Part shown: in pieces, positions 16,223-24,768 of the stretch | Layout: each line of letters opens with the position of its first letter | Position numbering within the stretch: position 1 is the first letter of the stretch | Assembly (NCBI RefSeq): GCF_002157355.1 | Contig: NZ_LYMK01000051.1 | Coordinates: 1-45,965, forward strand | Length of the DNA stretch: 45,965 nt | From: Variovorax sp. JS1663 | GTDB taxonomy: Bacteria; Pseudomonadota; Gammaproteobacteria; Burkholderiales; Burkholderiaceae_C | Reading direction: 5' to 3' | Made by a program: the position numbers and the translations under genes | The notes under the pieces: model-generated | Told to the model about the DNA's origin: nothing | Database searches by the model: none | Seen by the model: only the letters and a program-made list of their open reading frames with translations

Positions 16223-17206
16223 ATGACCGCCACCCTGCAACTGCGCGTCGCCGAGGCGCACCAGCTCAACCCGCTGATCCGCCAGTTCCGCCTGCGCGCC
16301 GACGACGGCCGCGCGCTGCCCGGCTTCGCCGCCGGCGCGCACATCCGCATCCAGGTCGAGCTGCCCGGCGGCGGCAAGGACTGGCGGCACTACTCGCTCA
16401 TCAATTTCGCCACCGCGCGCAACGCGACCGTGGCGCCCACCGAGTACGTGATCGCGGTGCGCAAGGAGGACGATGGCCGCGGCGGCTCGCGCTTCATGCA
16501 CGAGCGGCTGCAGCAGGGCGACGAGGTCACCATTGAGCTGCCGAAGAACGACTTTCCCCTGCACACCGGCCCCGGCGGCACCGTGCTGCTGGCGGGTGGC
16601 ATCGGCATCACGCCGCTGACCAGCATGGCCGCGCGCCGCCGCGCCGAGGGCGAGCGGGTGCGCCTGCACTACGCCGGCCGCAGCCGTGACCTGATGGCCT
16701 TTCTGCCCGAGCTGCAAGCGCTGCTGGCGGACGACCTGCGCGTGCATGCAGACGCGGAGGCCGGCGGCCCGCTGGACATCGACGGCGTACTGGACGCAGT
16801 GCCGGCCGGCGACCGGCTCTACGTCTGCGGCCCGAAGGTCATGCTCGACGCCGTGCTGGCCCGCACCCAGGCCCGCGGCTGGGAGCACGACCGCGTGCAT
16901 TTCGAGCTCTTCACCGAGGCCGTCGTCGAAGAGGGCGACCAGGCCTTCGAAGTCGAGCTCGCGCAATCGGGCCAGCGCTTTACCGTGCCGGCGAATCAGA
17001 GCATCCTCGACTGCCTGATCGAGCATGGCTGCGACCCGATGTTCGACTGCAAGCGCGGCGAATGCGGCGTGTGCACGACGGCGGTGCTGGAAGGCGAGAT
17101 CGACCACCGCGACTACGTGCTGAGCGCGCGCGAGAAGGCCGAGGGCAACGTCATGCAGATCTGCATCTCGCGCGCCAAGGGGGCACGCCTGGTGCTGGAC
17201 ATCTGA
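16223..17206 (+). CDS. iadC: Rieske oxygenase reductase (FNR/2Fe-2S, phthalate-dioxygenase-reductase type)
   Basis: A 327-residue electron-transfer protein: a flavin domain with a RHYSLIN flavin-binding motif (~RxYS), an NAD-binding segment (LLAGGIGITPLTSM; VCGPKVMLDAV), and a C-terminal plant-type [2Fe-2S] ferredoxin domain with Cys276, Cys281, Cys284 and Cys314. It passes electrons from NADH to a terminal Rieske oxygenase. It lies 14 nt before the first oxygenase pair and is the only such reductase in the island, so it probably serves both pairs. GAAGGA precedes the ATG. The symbol follows the Variovorax iad order (reductase, then iadD, iadE) and is moderately certain. Confidence 0.9.
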   Translation: MTATLQLRVAEAHQLNPLIRQFRLRADDGRALPGFAAGAHIRIQVELPGGGKDWRHYSLINFATARNATVAPTEYVIAVRKEDDGRGGSRFMHERLQQGDEVTIELPKNDFPLHTGPGGTVLLAGGIGITPLTSMAARRRAEGERVRLHYAGRSRDLMAFLPELQALLADDLRVHADAEAGGPLDIDGVLDAVPAGDRLYVCGPKVMLDAVLARTQARGWEHDRVHFELFTEAVVEEGDQAFEVELAQSGQRFTVPANQSILDCLIEHGCDPMFDCKRGECGVCTTAVLEGEIDHRDYVLSAREKAEGNVMQICISRAKGARLVLDI

Positions 17207-17220
17207 AGGAGAGCGACACG

Positions 17221-18534
17221 ATGACTTCCTACAGAGGCAACCCCGACGCGGTGCGCGCCCTGGTGCAGAACGACCGCGTGCACCGCGACCTCTACATCAG
17301 CCAGGAGCTGTTCGAGCTGGAGCAGGAACACTTCTTCGCCAACACCTGGAACTACGTCGGCCACGAGAGCCAGATCCCCAAGCCGGGCGACTACCTGAGT
17401 GAGCAGGTCGCCGGCCGGCCGCTGATCGTGGTGCGCCACACCGACGGCACGGTGCGCGCGATGATGAACCGCTGCGCCCACAAGGGCTCGCGCCTGGTGA
17501 GCGCGCCCTGCGGCAACACCGGCAAATTCTTCCGCTGCCCCTACCACGCCTGGACCTTCAAGACCGACGGCTCGCTGCTCGCGATCCCGCTGAAGAACGG
17601 CTACGAGGGCACGCAGCTGCACGAGTGCGAGGCGTCCAAGGGACTCACCACCCTCCCGAACGTGCGCAGCTACCGCGGCTTCATCTTCGTCAAGATCAAC
17701 GACGCAGGCCCCGGCTTCGAGGACTACTTCGGCGACTCGCTCAGCTCCATCGACAACATGGCCGACCGCTCGCCCGAGGGCGAGCTGGAGATCGCCGGCG
17801 GCTGCCTGCGCTTCATGCACCAGTGCAACTGGAAGATGTTCGTCGAGAACCTCAACGACACCATGCACCCCATGGTGGCGCACGAGTCCTCCGCCGGCAC
17901 CGCCAAGCGCATGTGGGCCGACAAGCCGGCCGATGCGCCCAAGCCGATGGCGGTCGAGCAGTTCGCGCCCTTCATGTCGGACTACAAGTTCTTCGACGAC
18001 ATGGGCATCCGGACCTACGACAACGGCCACAGCTTCACCGGCGTCAATTTCAGCATCCACAGCGCCTACTCGGCCATCCCGGCCTATGACCAGGCAATGA
18101 AGGCGCGCTACGGCGAGGAGCGCAGCGCGCAGATCCTCGGCATGGCGCGGCACAACACCGTCTACTACCCCAATCTCACGATCAAGGGCGCGATCCAGGC
18201 GATCCGCGTGGTCAAGCCCATCTCCGCCGACAGGACGCTGATCGAGAGCTGGACCTTCCGCCTCAAGGGCGCGCCGCCCGAGCTGCTGCAGCGCACCGCC
18301 ATGTACAACCGGCTCATCAACTCGCCCTTCTCGGTGGTGGGTCACGACGACCTGCAGGCCTACCGCGGCATCCAGGCCGGCCTGCATGCCACCGGCAACG
18401 AGTGGGTGAGCCTGCACCGCAACTACGATCCGGCGGAACTGAAGGGCGGCGAGATCACCACCGGTGGCACCAACGAGCTGCCCATGCGCAACCAGTACAG
18501 GTCGTGGGCGCGCTACATGACGGAGACCATGTGA
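17221..18534 (+). CDS. iadD: Rieske ring-hydroxylating oxygenase, alpha subunit 1
   Basis: A 437-residue catalytic subunit. The Rieske [2Fe-2S] ligands are Cys85/His87 (NRCAHKGS) and Cys106/His109 (FRCPYHAW). The mononuclear iron site shows Asp213, His216 and His221 (NDTMHPMVAHES). The start at 17221 follows AGGAGAG by a few nt. In the IAA model this enzyme hydroxylates the indole ring of IAA, and in Variovorax IadDE is known to convert IAA to 2-oxindole-3-acetate. The second alpha subunit (27229) is colinear without gaps to residue 221; by hand count 78 of the first 110 residues are identical. Substrate assignment rests on context. Confidence 0.92.
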   Translation: MTSYRGNPDAVRALVQNDRVHRDLYISQELFELEQEHFFANTWNYVGHESQIPKPGDYLSEQVAGRPLIVVRHTDGTVRAMMNRCAHKGSRLVSAPCGNTGKFFRCPYHAWTFKTDGSLLAIPLKNGYEGTQLHECEASKGLTTLPNVRSYRGFIFVKINDAGPGFEDYFGDSLSSIDNMADRSPEGELEIAGGCLRFMHQCNWKMFVENLNDTMHPMVAHESSAGTAKRMWADKPADAPKPMAVEQFAPFMSDYKFFDDMGIRTYDNGHSFTGVNFSIHSAYSAIPAYDQAMKARYGEERSAQILGMARHNTVYYPNLTIKGAIQAIRVVKPISADRTLIESWTFRLKGAPPELLQRTAMYNRLINSPFSVVGHDDLQAYRGIQAGLHATGNEWVSLHRNYDPAELKGGEITTGGTNELPMRNQYRSWARYMTETM

Positions 18535-19013
18535 TGAGCCTCACCCGCCAGGACCTCATCGACTTCGTGGTGCAGGAGTCGCGCCTGCTCGATGCCAAGC
18601 GCTACGAGGAATGGAACGCGCTCTTCACCGACGACGCCTTCTACTGGGTGCCGGCCGCGCCGGACCAGGCGGACGGCATCAACCACTGCTCGCACATGTA
18701 CGAGGACAAGCTGCTGCGCGAGCTGCGCATCGAGCGCCTGAAGAGCCCGCGCGCCTTCTCGCAGCAGCCGCCCAGCCGCTGCCACCATCTCCTGCAGACG
18801 CCCACCGTCGAGCAGTTCGACGACGCCGCCAACGCCTTCGTCGTGCGCACCGAGTTCCACTACACCGAGTCGCAGGGCGACGAGCTGCAGTTCTACGTGG
18901 GCACCTTCTTCCATCACCTGACGCAGGTGGACGGCGCGCTGCGCATCACGCTCAAGCGCGTCGACCTGCTCAACTGCGACGCGGCGCTGCCGGCGGTCCA
19001 ACTCTTCATCTGA
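18534..19013 (+). CDS. iadE: Rieske oxygenase, beta subunit 1
   Basis: A 159-residue small subunit of the NTF2-like fold typical for aromatic-ring-hydroxylating oxygenases (LIDFVVQESRLLDAKRYEEWNALFTDDAFYWVP; LLRELRIERLKSPRAFSQQPPSRCHHLLQ; ending RVDLLNCDAALPAVQLFI). It has no cofactor and stabilises the hexamer with the alpha subunit. Its ATG overlaps the alpha stop (TGATG). A GTG one codon upstream is also possible. Confidence 0.9.
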   Translation: MSLTRQDLIDFVVQESRLLDAKRYEEWNALFTDDAFYWVPAAPDQADGINHCSHMYEDKLLRELRIERLKSPRAFSQQPPSRCHHLLQTPTVEQFDDAANAFVVRTEFHYTESQGDELQFYVGTFFHHLTQVDGALRITLKRVDLLNCDAALPAVQLFI

Positions 19014-19018
19014 CCCCC

Positions 19019-20644
19019 ATGCCGCACCGCACCGTCCATCAATGCTTCAGCGCGACGGCGGCACGCACGCCTGACGCGGAGTTCCTGTTCACCGAGTCGG
19101 TGACGGCCAAGGCCTATGGCATTGCGCCCGGCGCGATCCGCTGGGGCGAGGCCGCAGCGCAGATCGAGCGCCTGCGCCAGGCCTACTCGGCCGCGGGCTA
19201 CGGCCATGGCCACCGCGTCGGCCTGCTGCTGGAGAACCGGCCGGCCTTCCTCCTGCACTGGCTCGCGCTCAACGCCCTGGGCGTGAGCGTGGTGCCGATC
19301 AATGCCGAGATGCGCTCGGCCGAGCTGGTCTACCTGATCGGCCACAGCGAGATCGCGCTGGCCGTGACCCTGCCCGAGCGTGCTGCCGACCTGCGCGCCG
19401 CGGCGGCGCAGGCCGGCATCGCCTTCGAGACGATGGGACCGGACGATGCAGTGCCAACGGCGCAGACGCCAGCACCGCGCGCGCAGGAAGCGATCGGCCT
19501 CGACACCGAATGCGCGCTGCTCTACACCTCCGGCACAACCGGCCGGCCCAAGGGCTGCATCCTGGGCAACGACTACTTCCTGCGTGCCGGCGCGTGGTAT
19601 GCCGCGCTCGACGGCGTCTGCGGCATCCGGCCCGATGCGGAGCGCGTGATCACGCCGCTGCCGCTGAACCACATGAACGCCATGGCCTTCTCCACCATGG
19701 TGGTGCTGACGGCCGGCGGCTGCCTGGTGCAGCTGGACCGCTTCCACCCGAAGAGCTGGCTGGCCAGCGCACGCGAGAGCCGCGCGACCATCGTCCACTA
19801 CCTGGGCGTGATGCCCGCGATGCTGCTGGTCGCGCCCGAGTCTGGCGCCGATCGCGACCACGCGATCCGCTGGGGCTTCGGCGCCGGCGTGGACCGCAAG
19901 AACCACGCGCCCTTCGAGTCGCGCTTCGGCTTCCCGCTGGTCGAGGCCTGGGCCATGACCGAGACCGGCGCCGGCGCCTGCATCATGGCTCACCGCGAGC
20001 CGCGGCAGGTGGGCACCAGCTGCTTCGGCCGCGCGCAGGACTACGTCGAAGTGCGCCTGGTGGACGACGAGGGGCGCGAGGTGGCGGCCGATCAGCCGGG
20101 CGAGCTGCTGGTGCGCTCGGCCGGCACGGATCCGCGGCGCTATTTCTTCTCGGGCTACCTGAAGGACGAGGAAGCGACGCGCGAGGCCTGGGCCGATGGC
20201 TGGTTCCACACCGGCGACCTGGTGCGCCGCGATGCCGACGGCAACTTCTTCTTCGTCGACCGCAAGAAGAACGTGATCCGCCGCAGCGGCGAGAACATCT
20301 CGGCCGTGGAGGTGGAAAGCGTGCTCAACCAGCATCCGGCCGTGAAGGCCTCCGCCGTCGCCGCCACGCCCGACGCGGTGCGCGGCGACGAGGTGCTGGC
20401 CTGCATCGTGCTGCGCGAGGACGCCGACGCTTCCGACCGCACACGCGCCGCCGCGAGCATCGTCGAGCATGCGCTGGCCCAACTGGCCTACTACAAGGCG
20501 CCGGGCTACGTTGCCTTCGTCGATGCGCTGCCGCTGACGCCCTCGCAGAAGATCCAGCGCGGCCAGCTGCGCGAGCTGGCCCATGCGCTGCCGGGACAGG
20601 CCCATTGCATCGACACGCGGTCGATGAAGAAGAGGCAGCCATGA
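19019..20644 (+). CDS. Acyl/aryl-CoA ligase (AMP-forming) 1
   Basis: A 541-residue ANL-superfamily enzyme with the P-loop LLYTSGTTGRPKG, the AMP-binding WAMTETGAG, WFHTGDL, the hinge DRKKNVIRRSGENIS and a C-terminal catalytic Lys in PLTPSQKIQRGQL. It activates a carboxylic acid to its CoA thioester. In the IAA model the substrate is dioxindole-3-acetate; in an ipf-type pathway it would be an arylacetate. The position between Rieske pair 1 and the thiolase/DUF35 genes matches the logic of ligation before C-C cleavage. Confidence 0.9.
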   Translation: MPHRTVHQCFSATAARTPDAEFLFTESVTAKAYGIAPGAIRWGEAAAQIERLRQAYSAAGYGHGHRVGLLLENRPAFLLHWLALNALGVSVVPINAEMRSAELVYLIGHSEIALAVTLPERAADLRAAAAQAGIAFETMGPDDAVPTAQTPAPRAQEAIGLDTECALLYTSGTTGRPKGCILGNDYFLRAGAWYAALDGVCGIRPDAERVITPLPLNHMNAMAFSTMVVLTAGGCLVQLDRFHPKSWLASARESRATIVHYLGVMPAMLLVAPESGADRDHAIRWGFGAGVDRKNHAPFESRFGFPLVEAWAMTETGAGACIMAHREPRQVGTSCFGRAQDYVEVRLVDDEGREVAADQPGELLVRSAGTDPRRYFFSGYLKDEEATREAWADGWFHTGDLVRRDADGNFFFVDRKKNVIRRSGENISAVEVESVLNQHPAVKASAVAATPDAVRGDEVLACIVLREDADASDRTRAAASIVEHALAQLAYYKAPGYVAFVDALPLTPSQKIQRGQLRELAHALPGQAHCIDTRSMKKRQP

Positions 20645-21816
20645 CGAGGTCGTCGCGCCAGTCCTACGAAGGCGTCGCGGTCGCGGTGCCGGTGACCGTG
20701 CCCTACGTGCGCTATTCGACGCACAGCGCCCACTGGTTCATCGGCCAGGCCGTCGAGGCGCTGGTCAAGGCCAGCGGCGTCGCGAAGGAAGAGATCGATG
20801 GCCTGAGCCTCAGCAGCTTCTCGCTGGCGCCCGATACCGCCGTCGGCGTGACGCAGCACCTGGGCCTGAGCCCACGCTGGCTGGACCATGTGCCCACCGG
20901 CGGCGCTTCGGGCGTCATGTGCCTGCGCCGCGCGGCGCGCGCCGTGCAGGCCGGCGATGCCGACATCGTGGCCTGCGTGGGCGCCGACACCAACCATGTC
21001 GACTCCTTCCGCCTGACGCTCGGCAGCTTCAGCAACTTCGCGCGCGATGCGAGCTACCCCTACGGGTCCGGCGGGCCGAACTCCATCTTCGCGATGATCA
21101 CTGCCAACTACATGCGGACCTTCGGCGCGAAGCGCGAAGACTTCGGCCGCATCGCGGTGGACCAGCGCACCAACGCGCTCGGCAATCCGAACGCGATGTT
21201 CAAGAAGCCGCTCACGCTCGACGAGTACATGGGCGCGCGGCCGATCTCCGACCCCATCCACCTGTTCGACTGCGTGATGCCCTGCGCGGGTGCCGAGGCC
21301 TTCCTCGTGATGAGCGAGGCGCGTGCCCGCGACCTGGGCCTGCCCCATGCCGTGATCCGCGGCGCCATCGAGCGCCACAACGCCTACGCAGAGGACCCGG
21401 TGATGGTGCGCGGCGGCTGGCGCAAGGACCGTGACGATCTCTATGCGCAGGCGGGCGTGAAGCCCGCCGAGCTCGACTTCGTCCAGACCTATGACGACTA
21501 CCCGGTGATCGTGATGATGCATTTCGAAGACCTGGGCTTCTGCGAGAAGGGCGAGGGGCCGGACTTCGTGCGCGCGCACACCATGACCTTCGACGGCAGC
21601 TTTCCCAACAACACCAGCGGCGGCCAGCTCTCGGCGGGGCAGGCCGGCGCGGCGGGCGGATTCCTCGGCATGGTGGAGGCGATCCGCCAGCTCACGGACC
21701 AGGCCGGCGCGCGCACCGTGCCCGATGCGAAGCTGGGCCTGGTCGCCGGCTTCGGCATGGTGACCTACGACCGCTGCCTGTGCACTGGCGCCGTGATCCT
21801 GGGGAGACCGGAATGA
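20641..21816 (+). CDS. Thiolase-like (SCPx/Ltp type) protein lacking the catalytic Cys, probable retro-aldolase subunit
   Basis: A 391-residue thiolase-fold protein. The loop that carries the nucleophilic Cys in true thiolases (CxSG) reads G88-A-S-G91 here, and the usual GHP motif is GQA (LSAGQAGAAGG), so Claisen chemistry is unlikely. Retained features include QTYDDYP...FEDLGF and a terminal CTGAVIL. Known relatives are Ltp2 and the IpfD type, which work with a DUF35 protein and cut beta-hydroxyacyl-CoA bonds by retro-aldol reaction. The next gene encodes such a DUF35 domain. Predicted step: dioxindole-3-acetyl-CoA to isatin plus acetyl-CoA. Start/stop overlaps (ATGA) join it to both neighbours. 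Confidence 0.87.
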   Translation: MTRSSRQSYEGVAVAVPVTVPYVRYSTHSAHWFIGQAVEALVKASGVAKEEIDGLSLSSFSLAPDTAVGVTQHLGLSPRWLDHVPTGGASGVMCLRRAARAVQAGDADIVACVGADTNHVDSFRLTLGSFSNFARDASYPYGSGGPNSIFAMITANYMRTFGAKREDFGRIAVDQRTNALGNPNAMFKKPLTLDEYMGARPISDPIHLFDCVMPCAGAEAFLVMSEARARDLGLPHAVIRGAIERHNAYAEDPVMVRGGWRKDRDDLYAQAGVKPAELDFVQTYDDYPVIVMMHFEDLGFCEKGEGPDFVRAHTMTFDGSFPNNTSGGQLSAGQAGAAGGFLGMVEAIRQLTDQAGARTVPDAKLGLVAGFGMVTYDRCLCTGAVILGRPE

Positions 21817-23063
21817 CGATGCCCCTGATGCGCCCCAAGCGCAAGAACCCGGTCCTGCGCACCCGGCAGATGAACCTGCCGCCGGGCTCCCGCGGCCGCG
21901 TCGCGCTGGGCATGACCGCGGCCGCCGCCGAAGGCCGCTTCGAACTGCAGACCTGCAAGGACTGCGGCACCGTGCAGTACCCGCCGCGCGAGGCCTGCCA
22001 CAAGTGCCTGTCGCCGCGCCTGCATTGGCGCGAACAGACCGGCGAGGGCGAGCTGCTCGCCACCACCACCCTGCACCACAGCAACGACCTGTTCTTCCGC
22101 GAGCGCCTGCCCTGGCGGCTGGGCCTGGTGCACCTGGACAGCGGCCCGACGCTGATGGTGCACCTGCATGGCGAGGTCGGCGATGCGCCCGCGCCCGTCC
22201 GGGTGGGCGCACGCCTCGACCGCGCCGGACAGGCGGTATTGATCGGATTCCCGAAGGAAGGAAGTGCCCATATGGCCGACGACAAGATGCTGCGCGAGAT
22301 GACCAGCGACCCCAAGTTCCGCAAGGCCCTGGTGACCGACGGCAAGACCGAGGTCGGGCAGGCCATCGTGCGTGCCCTGGTGAAGGCCGGTGCCGACATC
22401 GTCTGGGTCGGCCACGCCGAGCCCTGGAAGAAGCTCGGCGGCCTGGAGGACATCACCGCCCTGCCGCAGGTGACGCTGGTGCCACTGGACCTGACCAACG
22501 GCCGCTCCGTCACCGAGCTGGCCGGCGAGATCGGCGGCAAGGTGGACATCGTGATCAACAACGCCGAGGTGCACCGCGCCTTCGGCATAGGCGCGCGCCG
22601 CGGCACCGACGTGGCCAAGGCCGAGATGGACATCAACTACTTCGGCTTCCTGCGCCTGGCGCAGGAGTTCGGCCCGGCGCTCAAGGGCCGTTCTGCCGAC
22701 GGCGTGACCGGCGCGACCGCGTGGGTCAACCTGCTGTCGATCTATGCACTGGCCAACTACCCGCCGCACGGCACCTTCAGCGCCTCCAAGGCGGCGGCCT
22801 ACTCGCTCGCGCAATGCCTGCGCGCGGAGATGCGGCCGGCTGGCATCCGCGTGGTCAACGTGTTTCCGGGCCCGATCGACGACGAATGGAACCAGCACCA
22901 GCCGCCGCCCAAGCTGGCGCCTTCCGCGCTGGCCAATGCGATCGTGAAGGCGCTGCGCGACGGCGTGGAGGACGTGTATCCCGGCGACGTGGCGCAGGAG
23001 TGGCTGGAGCGCTGGCGCGACAACCCCAAGGTCCTGGAGCGCGAGCTCGCAGCTGGAGGCTGA
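21813..23063 (+). CDS. DUF35 Zn-ribbon/OB-fold protein fused to a degenerate SDR
   Basis: A 416-residue fusion. Residues 1-~150 form a full DUF35 protein: a zinc ribbon with Cys48, Cys51, Cys62 and Cys65, then an OB fold. Residues ~154-416 are a short-chain dehydrogenase, but the glycine motif is altered (VTDGKTEVG for TGxxxGxG), NNAG reads NNAE, and the catalytic YxxxK is Phe322-SAS-Lys326, so the Tyr is lost. The DUF35 part should pair with the upstream thiolase-like subunit to bind or cleave acyl-CoA. A Shine-Dalgarno and in-frame ATG at 22254-22274 could also start the SDR half separately. The SDR part may be a structural or binding module. Confidence 0.85.
   Translation: MTMPLMRPKRKNPVLRTRQMNLPPGSRGRVALGMTAAAAEGRFELQTCKDCGTVQYPPREACHKCLSPRLHWREQTGEGELLATTTLHHSNDLFFRERLPWRLGLVHLDSGPTLMVHLHGEVGDAPAPVRVGARLDRAGQAVLIGFPKEGSAHMADDKMLREMTSDPKFRKALVTDGKTEVGQAIVRALVKAGADIVWVGHAEPWKKLGGLEDITALPQVTLVPLDLTNGRSVTELAGEIGGKVDIVINNAEVHRAFGIGARRGTDVAKAEMDINYFGFLRLAQEFGPALKGRSADGVTGATAWVNLLSIYALANYPPHGTFSASKAAAYSLAQCLRAEMRPAGIRVVNVFPGPIDDEWNQHQPPPKLAPSALANAIVKALRDGVEDVYPGDVAQEWLERWRDNPKVLERELAAGG
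22254..22274 (+). promoter_or_regulatory. Possible internal ribosome binding site and start of the SDR half
   Basis: AAGGAAGGAAG (22254-22264) sits 7 nt before an in-frame ATG (22272-22274, residue 154 of the fusion), exactly at the boundary of the DUF35 and SDR domains. This could be the relic of two formerly separate genes or a working second start. Confidence 0.5.
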
Positions 23064-23068
23064 AGACG

Positions 23069-23881
23069 ATGACGACGACAACCGAACTGATGTCCACCGC
23101 CGAGATCCTCGGCGGCCTGGTGGGCGCGATGGCCAGCGGCCGCATCCGCGTGGTCGACCTCACGCAGACGCTCACGCCCGAGTTCCCTCAGATCGCGCTG
23201 CCGCCCGAGATGGGACAGTGCTGGCCCTTCCGCATCGAGGAAGTGTCGAAGTACGACGAGCGCGGGCCCGGCTGGTACTGGAACAACTTCTCCTGCGGCG
23301 AGCACACCGGCACGCACTTCGACGCGCCGATCCACTGGATCTCCGGCCGCGACCTGCCCAACAACTCGGTCGACACGATCCCCGTGCAGCACTTCGTCGC
23401 GCCGGCTTGCGTGATCGACTGCTCCGAGCAGGTGAAGGCCGATCCCGACTATCTGATGACGGTGGAAGACATCGAGCGCTTCGAGGCAAAGCACGGCCGC
23501 ATCCCCAAGGGCGCGTGGGTGCTGATGCGCACCGACTGGTCCCAGCGCACCGACCCCGAGGCCTACCAGAACTTCGATGAGACCGGCCAGCACACGCCCG
23601 GCCCGAGTTCCGAGGCCGTGCGCTTCCTGGTCGAGCAGCGCGACGTGCTGGGCTTCGGCTCCGAGGCCATCGGCACCGATGCCGGCCAGGGCTACCACCT
23701 GCGGCCGCCCTATCCCTGCCACTACTTCATGCACGGGGCCGGCCGCTACGGCCTGCAGTGCCTGAGCAACCTGGATCTGCTGCCGCCCACTGGCGCGGTG
23801 CTGATCTGTCCGCCCCTGAAGATCGAGAAGGGCAGCGGCAGCCCGCTGCGGGTGCTCGCCCTGGTCGGAGTGCAGCCATGA
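23069..23881 (+). CDS. Cyclase-family metal-dependent hydrolase, probable isatin hydrolase
   Basis: A 270-residue member of the kynurenine formamidase/cyclase family. The metal-binding signature HxGTHxDxPxH is complete: His79, His83, Asp85 and His89 (GEHTGTHFDAPIHW). Known members open lactam or formamide bonds; isatin hydrolase, which converts isatin to isatinate with Mn, belongs here. Placement right after the predicted isatin-forming thiolase/DUF35 pair and in one operon with an aryl-2-oxoacid oxidoreductase supports the isatin role. Other cyclic amides cannot be excluded. The start at 23069 follows the SDR fusion by 5 nt, with GGAGG in the end of that gene. Confidence 0.85.
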   Translation: MTTTTELMSTAEILGGLVGAMASGRIRVVDLTQTLTPEFPQIALPPEMGQCWPFRIEEVSKYDERGPGWYWNNFSCGEHTGTHFDAPIHWISGRDLPNNSVDTIPVQHFVAPACVIDCSEQVKADPDYLMTVEDIERFEAKHGRIPKGAWVLMRTDWSQRTDPEAYQNFDETGQHTPGPSSEAVRFLVEQRDVLGFGSEAIGTDAGQGYHLRPPYPCHYFMHGAGRYGLQCLSNLDLLPPTGAVLICPPLKIEKGSGSPLRVLALVGVQP

Positions 23882-24609
23882 ACCTCACGCATCCCGTGGC
23901 CGCCGTCACCGGCGGCAGCGCCGGCATCGGCAAGGCGATCTGCGCGGACCTGCTCGCGCAGGGCTACGAAGTGGTGTCGCTGGCGCGGCGCCGCTGCGAG
24001 ATCGACCATCCCAAGCTCCACAGTATCGAAGTCGACCTGATGGACCGCGCCGCCACGGCCGAGGCCGCGCAGGAGATGGCCAAGCGCTTCGAGGTGCGCA
24101 CGCTGGTGCACAACGCCGGCGTGATCCGCCCGGCGCTGTTGGCCGATGTGAAGCTGGATGACCTCGACGCGCTGGTCGATCTTCACCTGGGCTGCGCCAT
24201 CCAGCTGGTGCAGGCGGCCCTGCCTGCGATGCGGGCCGAGTGCTTCGGCCGCATCGTGCTGCTGTCCTCGCGCGCCGCGGTGGGGTTGGCCACGCGCACC
24301 ATCTACTCGGCCACCAAGGCCGGCATGCTGGGCATGGCGCGCACCTGGGCGCTGGAGCTCGCGCCCCAGGGCATCACCGTGAACGTGGTGGCGCCCGGGC
24401 CCATCCGTACCGACATGTTTCACGAGGTGGTGGAGGCGGGCAGCGACAAGGAGCGCCAGCTCGCCGCGTCGGTGCCGGTCAAGCGCCTGGGCGAGGCGGC
24501 CGACGTGGCACGGGCCGTGCGCTTCTTTGCAGATCCGGCCAACAGCTTCGTCACGGGGCAGGTGCTGTACGTGTGCGGCGGCACCAGCGTGGGCAGTCTC
24601 GCGCTGTAG
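23878..24609 (+). CDS. Short-chain dehydrogenase/reductase (first of three intact SDRs)
   Basis: A 243-residue classical SDR: TGGSAGIGKAI cofactor motif, HNAG, catalytic Ser (VLLSSRAAVG) and YSATK (Tyr-x3-Lys), and PGPIRTDMF after the active site. ATGA overlap with the cyclase gene. It is the last gene of the 12512-24609 operon. In the IAA route an SDR could interconvert a hydroxy and keto intermediate, such as dioxindole/isatin; this is a guess. Confidence 0.87.
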   Translation: MNLTHPVAAVTGGSAGIGKAICADLLAQGYEVVSLARRRCEIDHPKLHSIEVDLMDRAATAEAAQEMAKRFEVRTLVHNAGVIRPALLADVKLDDLDALVDLHLGCAIQLVQAALPAMRAECFGRIVLLSSRAAVGLATRTIYSATKAGMLGMARTWALELAPQGITVNVVAPGPIRTDMFHEVVEAGSDKERQLAASVPVKRLGEAADVARAVRFFADPANSFVTGQVLYVCGGTSVGSLAL

Positions 24610-24665
24610 CGGTGCATCGGTGTGCATCGCGCCCGAGACACAGGAAAACCCTCTCGTTGTTTCCC

Positions 24666-24710
24666 TTGTCTTCGCCGCCTTGCCCCGCTAATATTGTTTA
24701 GACCTAAACA
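24666..24710 (+). promoter_or_regulatory. Promoter with palindromic operator before the transporter operon
   Basis: TTGTCT (24666-24671), a 17-nt spacer and TAATAT (24689-24694) form a reasonable sigma-70 promoter. Immediately after the -10 lies TGTTTAGACCTAAACA (24695-24710), a perfect inverted repeat with 7-bp arms and a 2-bp centre, covering the expected transcription start. That is the classical position for a MarR-type repressor. An imperfect copy with the same geometry lies at 36244-36259. The rest of the 159-nt gap holds no gene. Confidence 0.72.
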
Positions 24711-24768
24711 TTTCATAAATCATGTTCATCGTCCGCCCGAGGACCCCGATCAACCAAGGAGCATCGTC

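Noticed and set aside
16223..23063. Ibuprofen-type (ipf) arylpropionate degradation as the main assignment
   Set aside because: The Rieske pair, ligase, thiolase-like and DUF35 genes match ipf logic, but no catechol ring-cleavage genes are present, whereas the isatin-hydrolase-like cyclase and IorAB-like complex fit an indole route. It is kept as an alternative.
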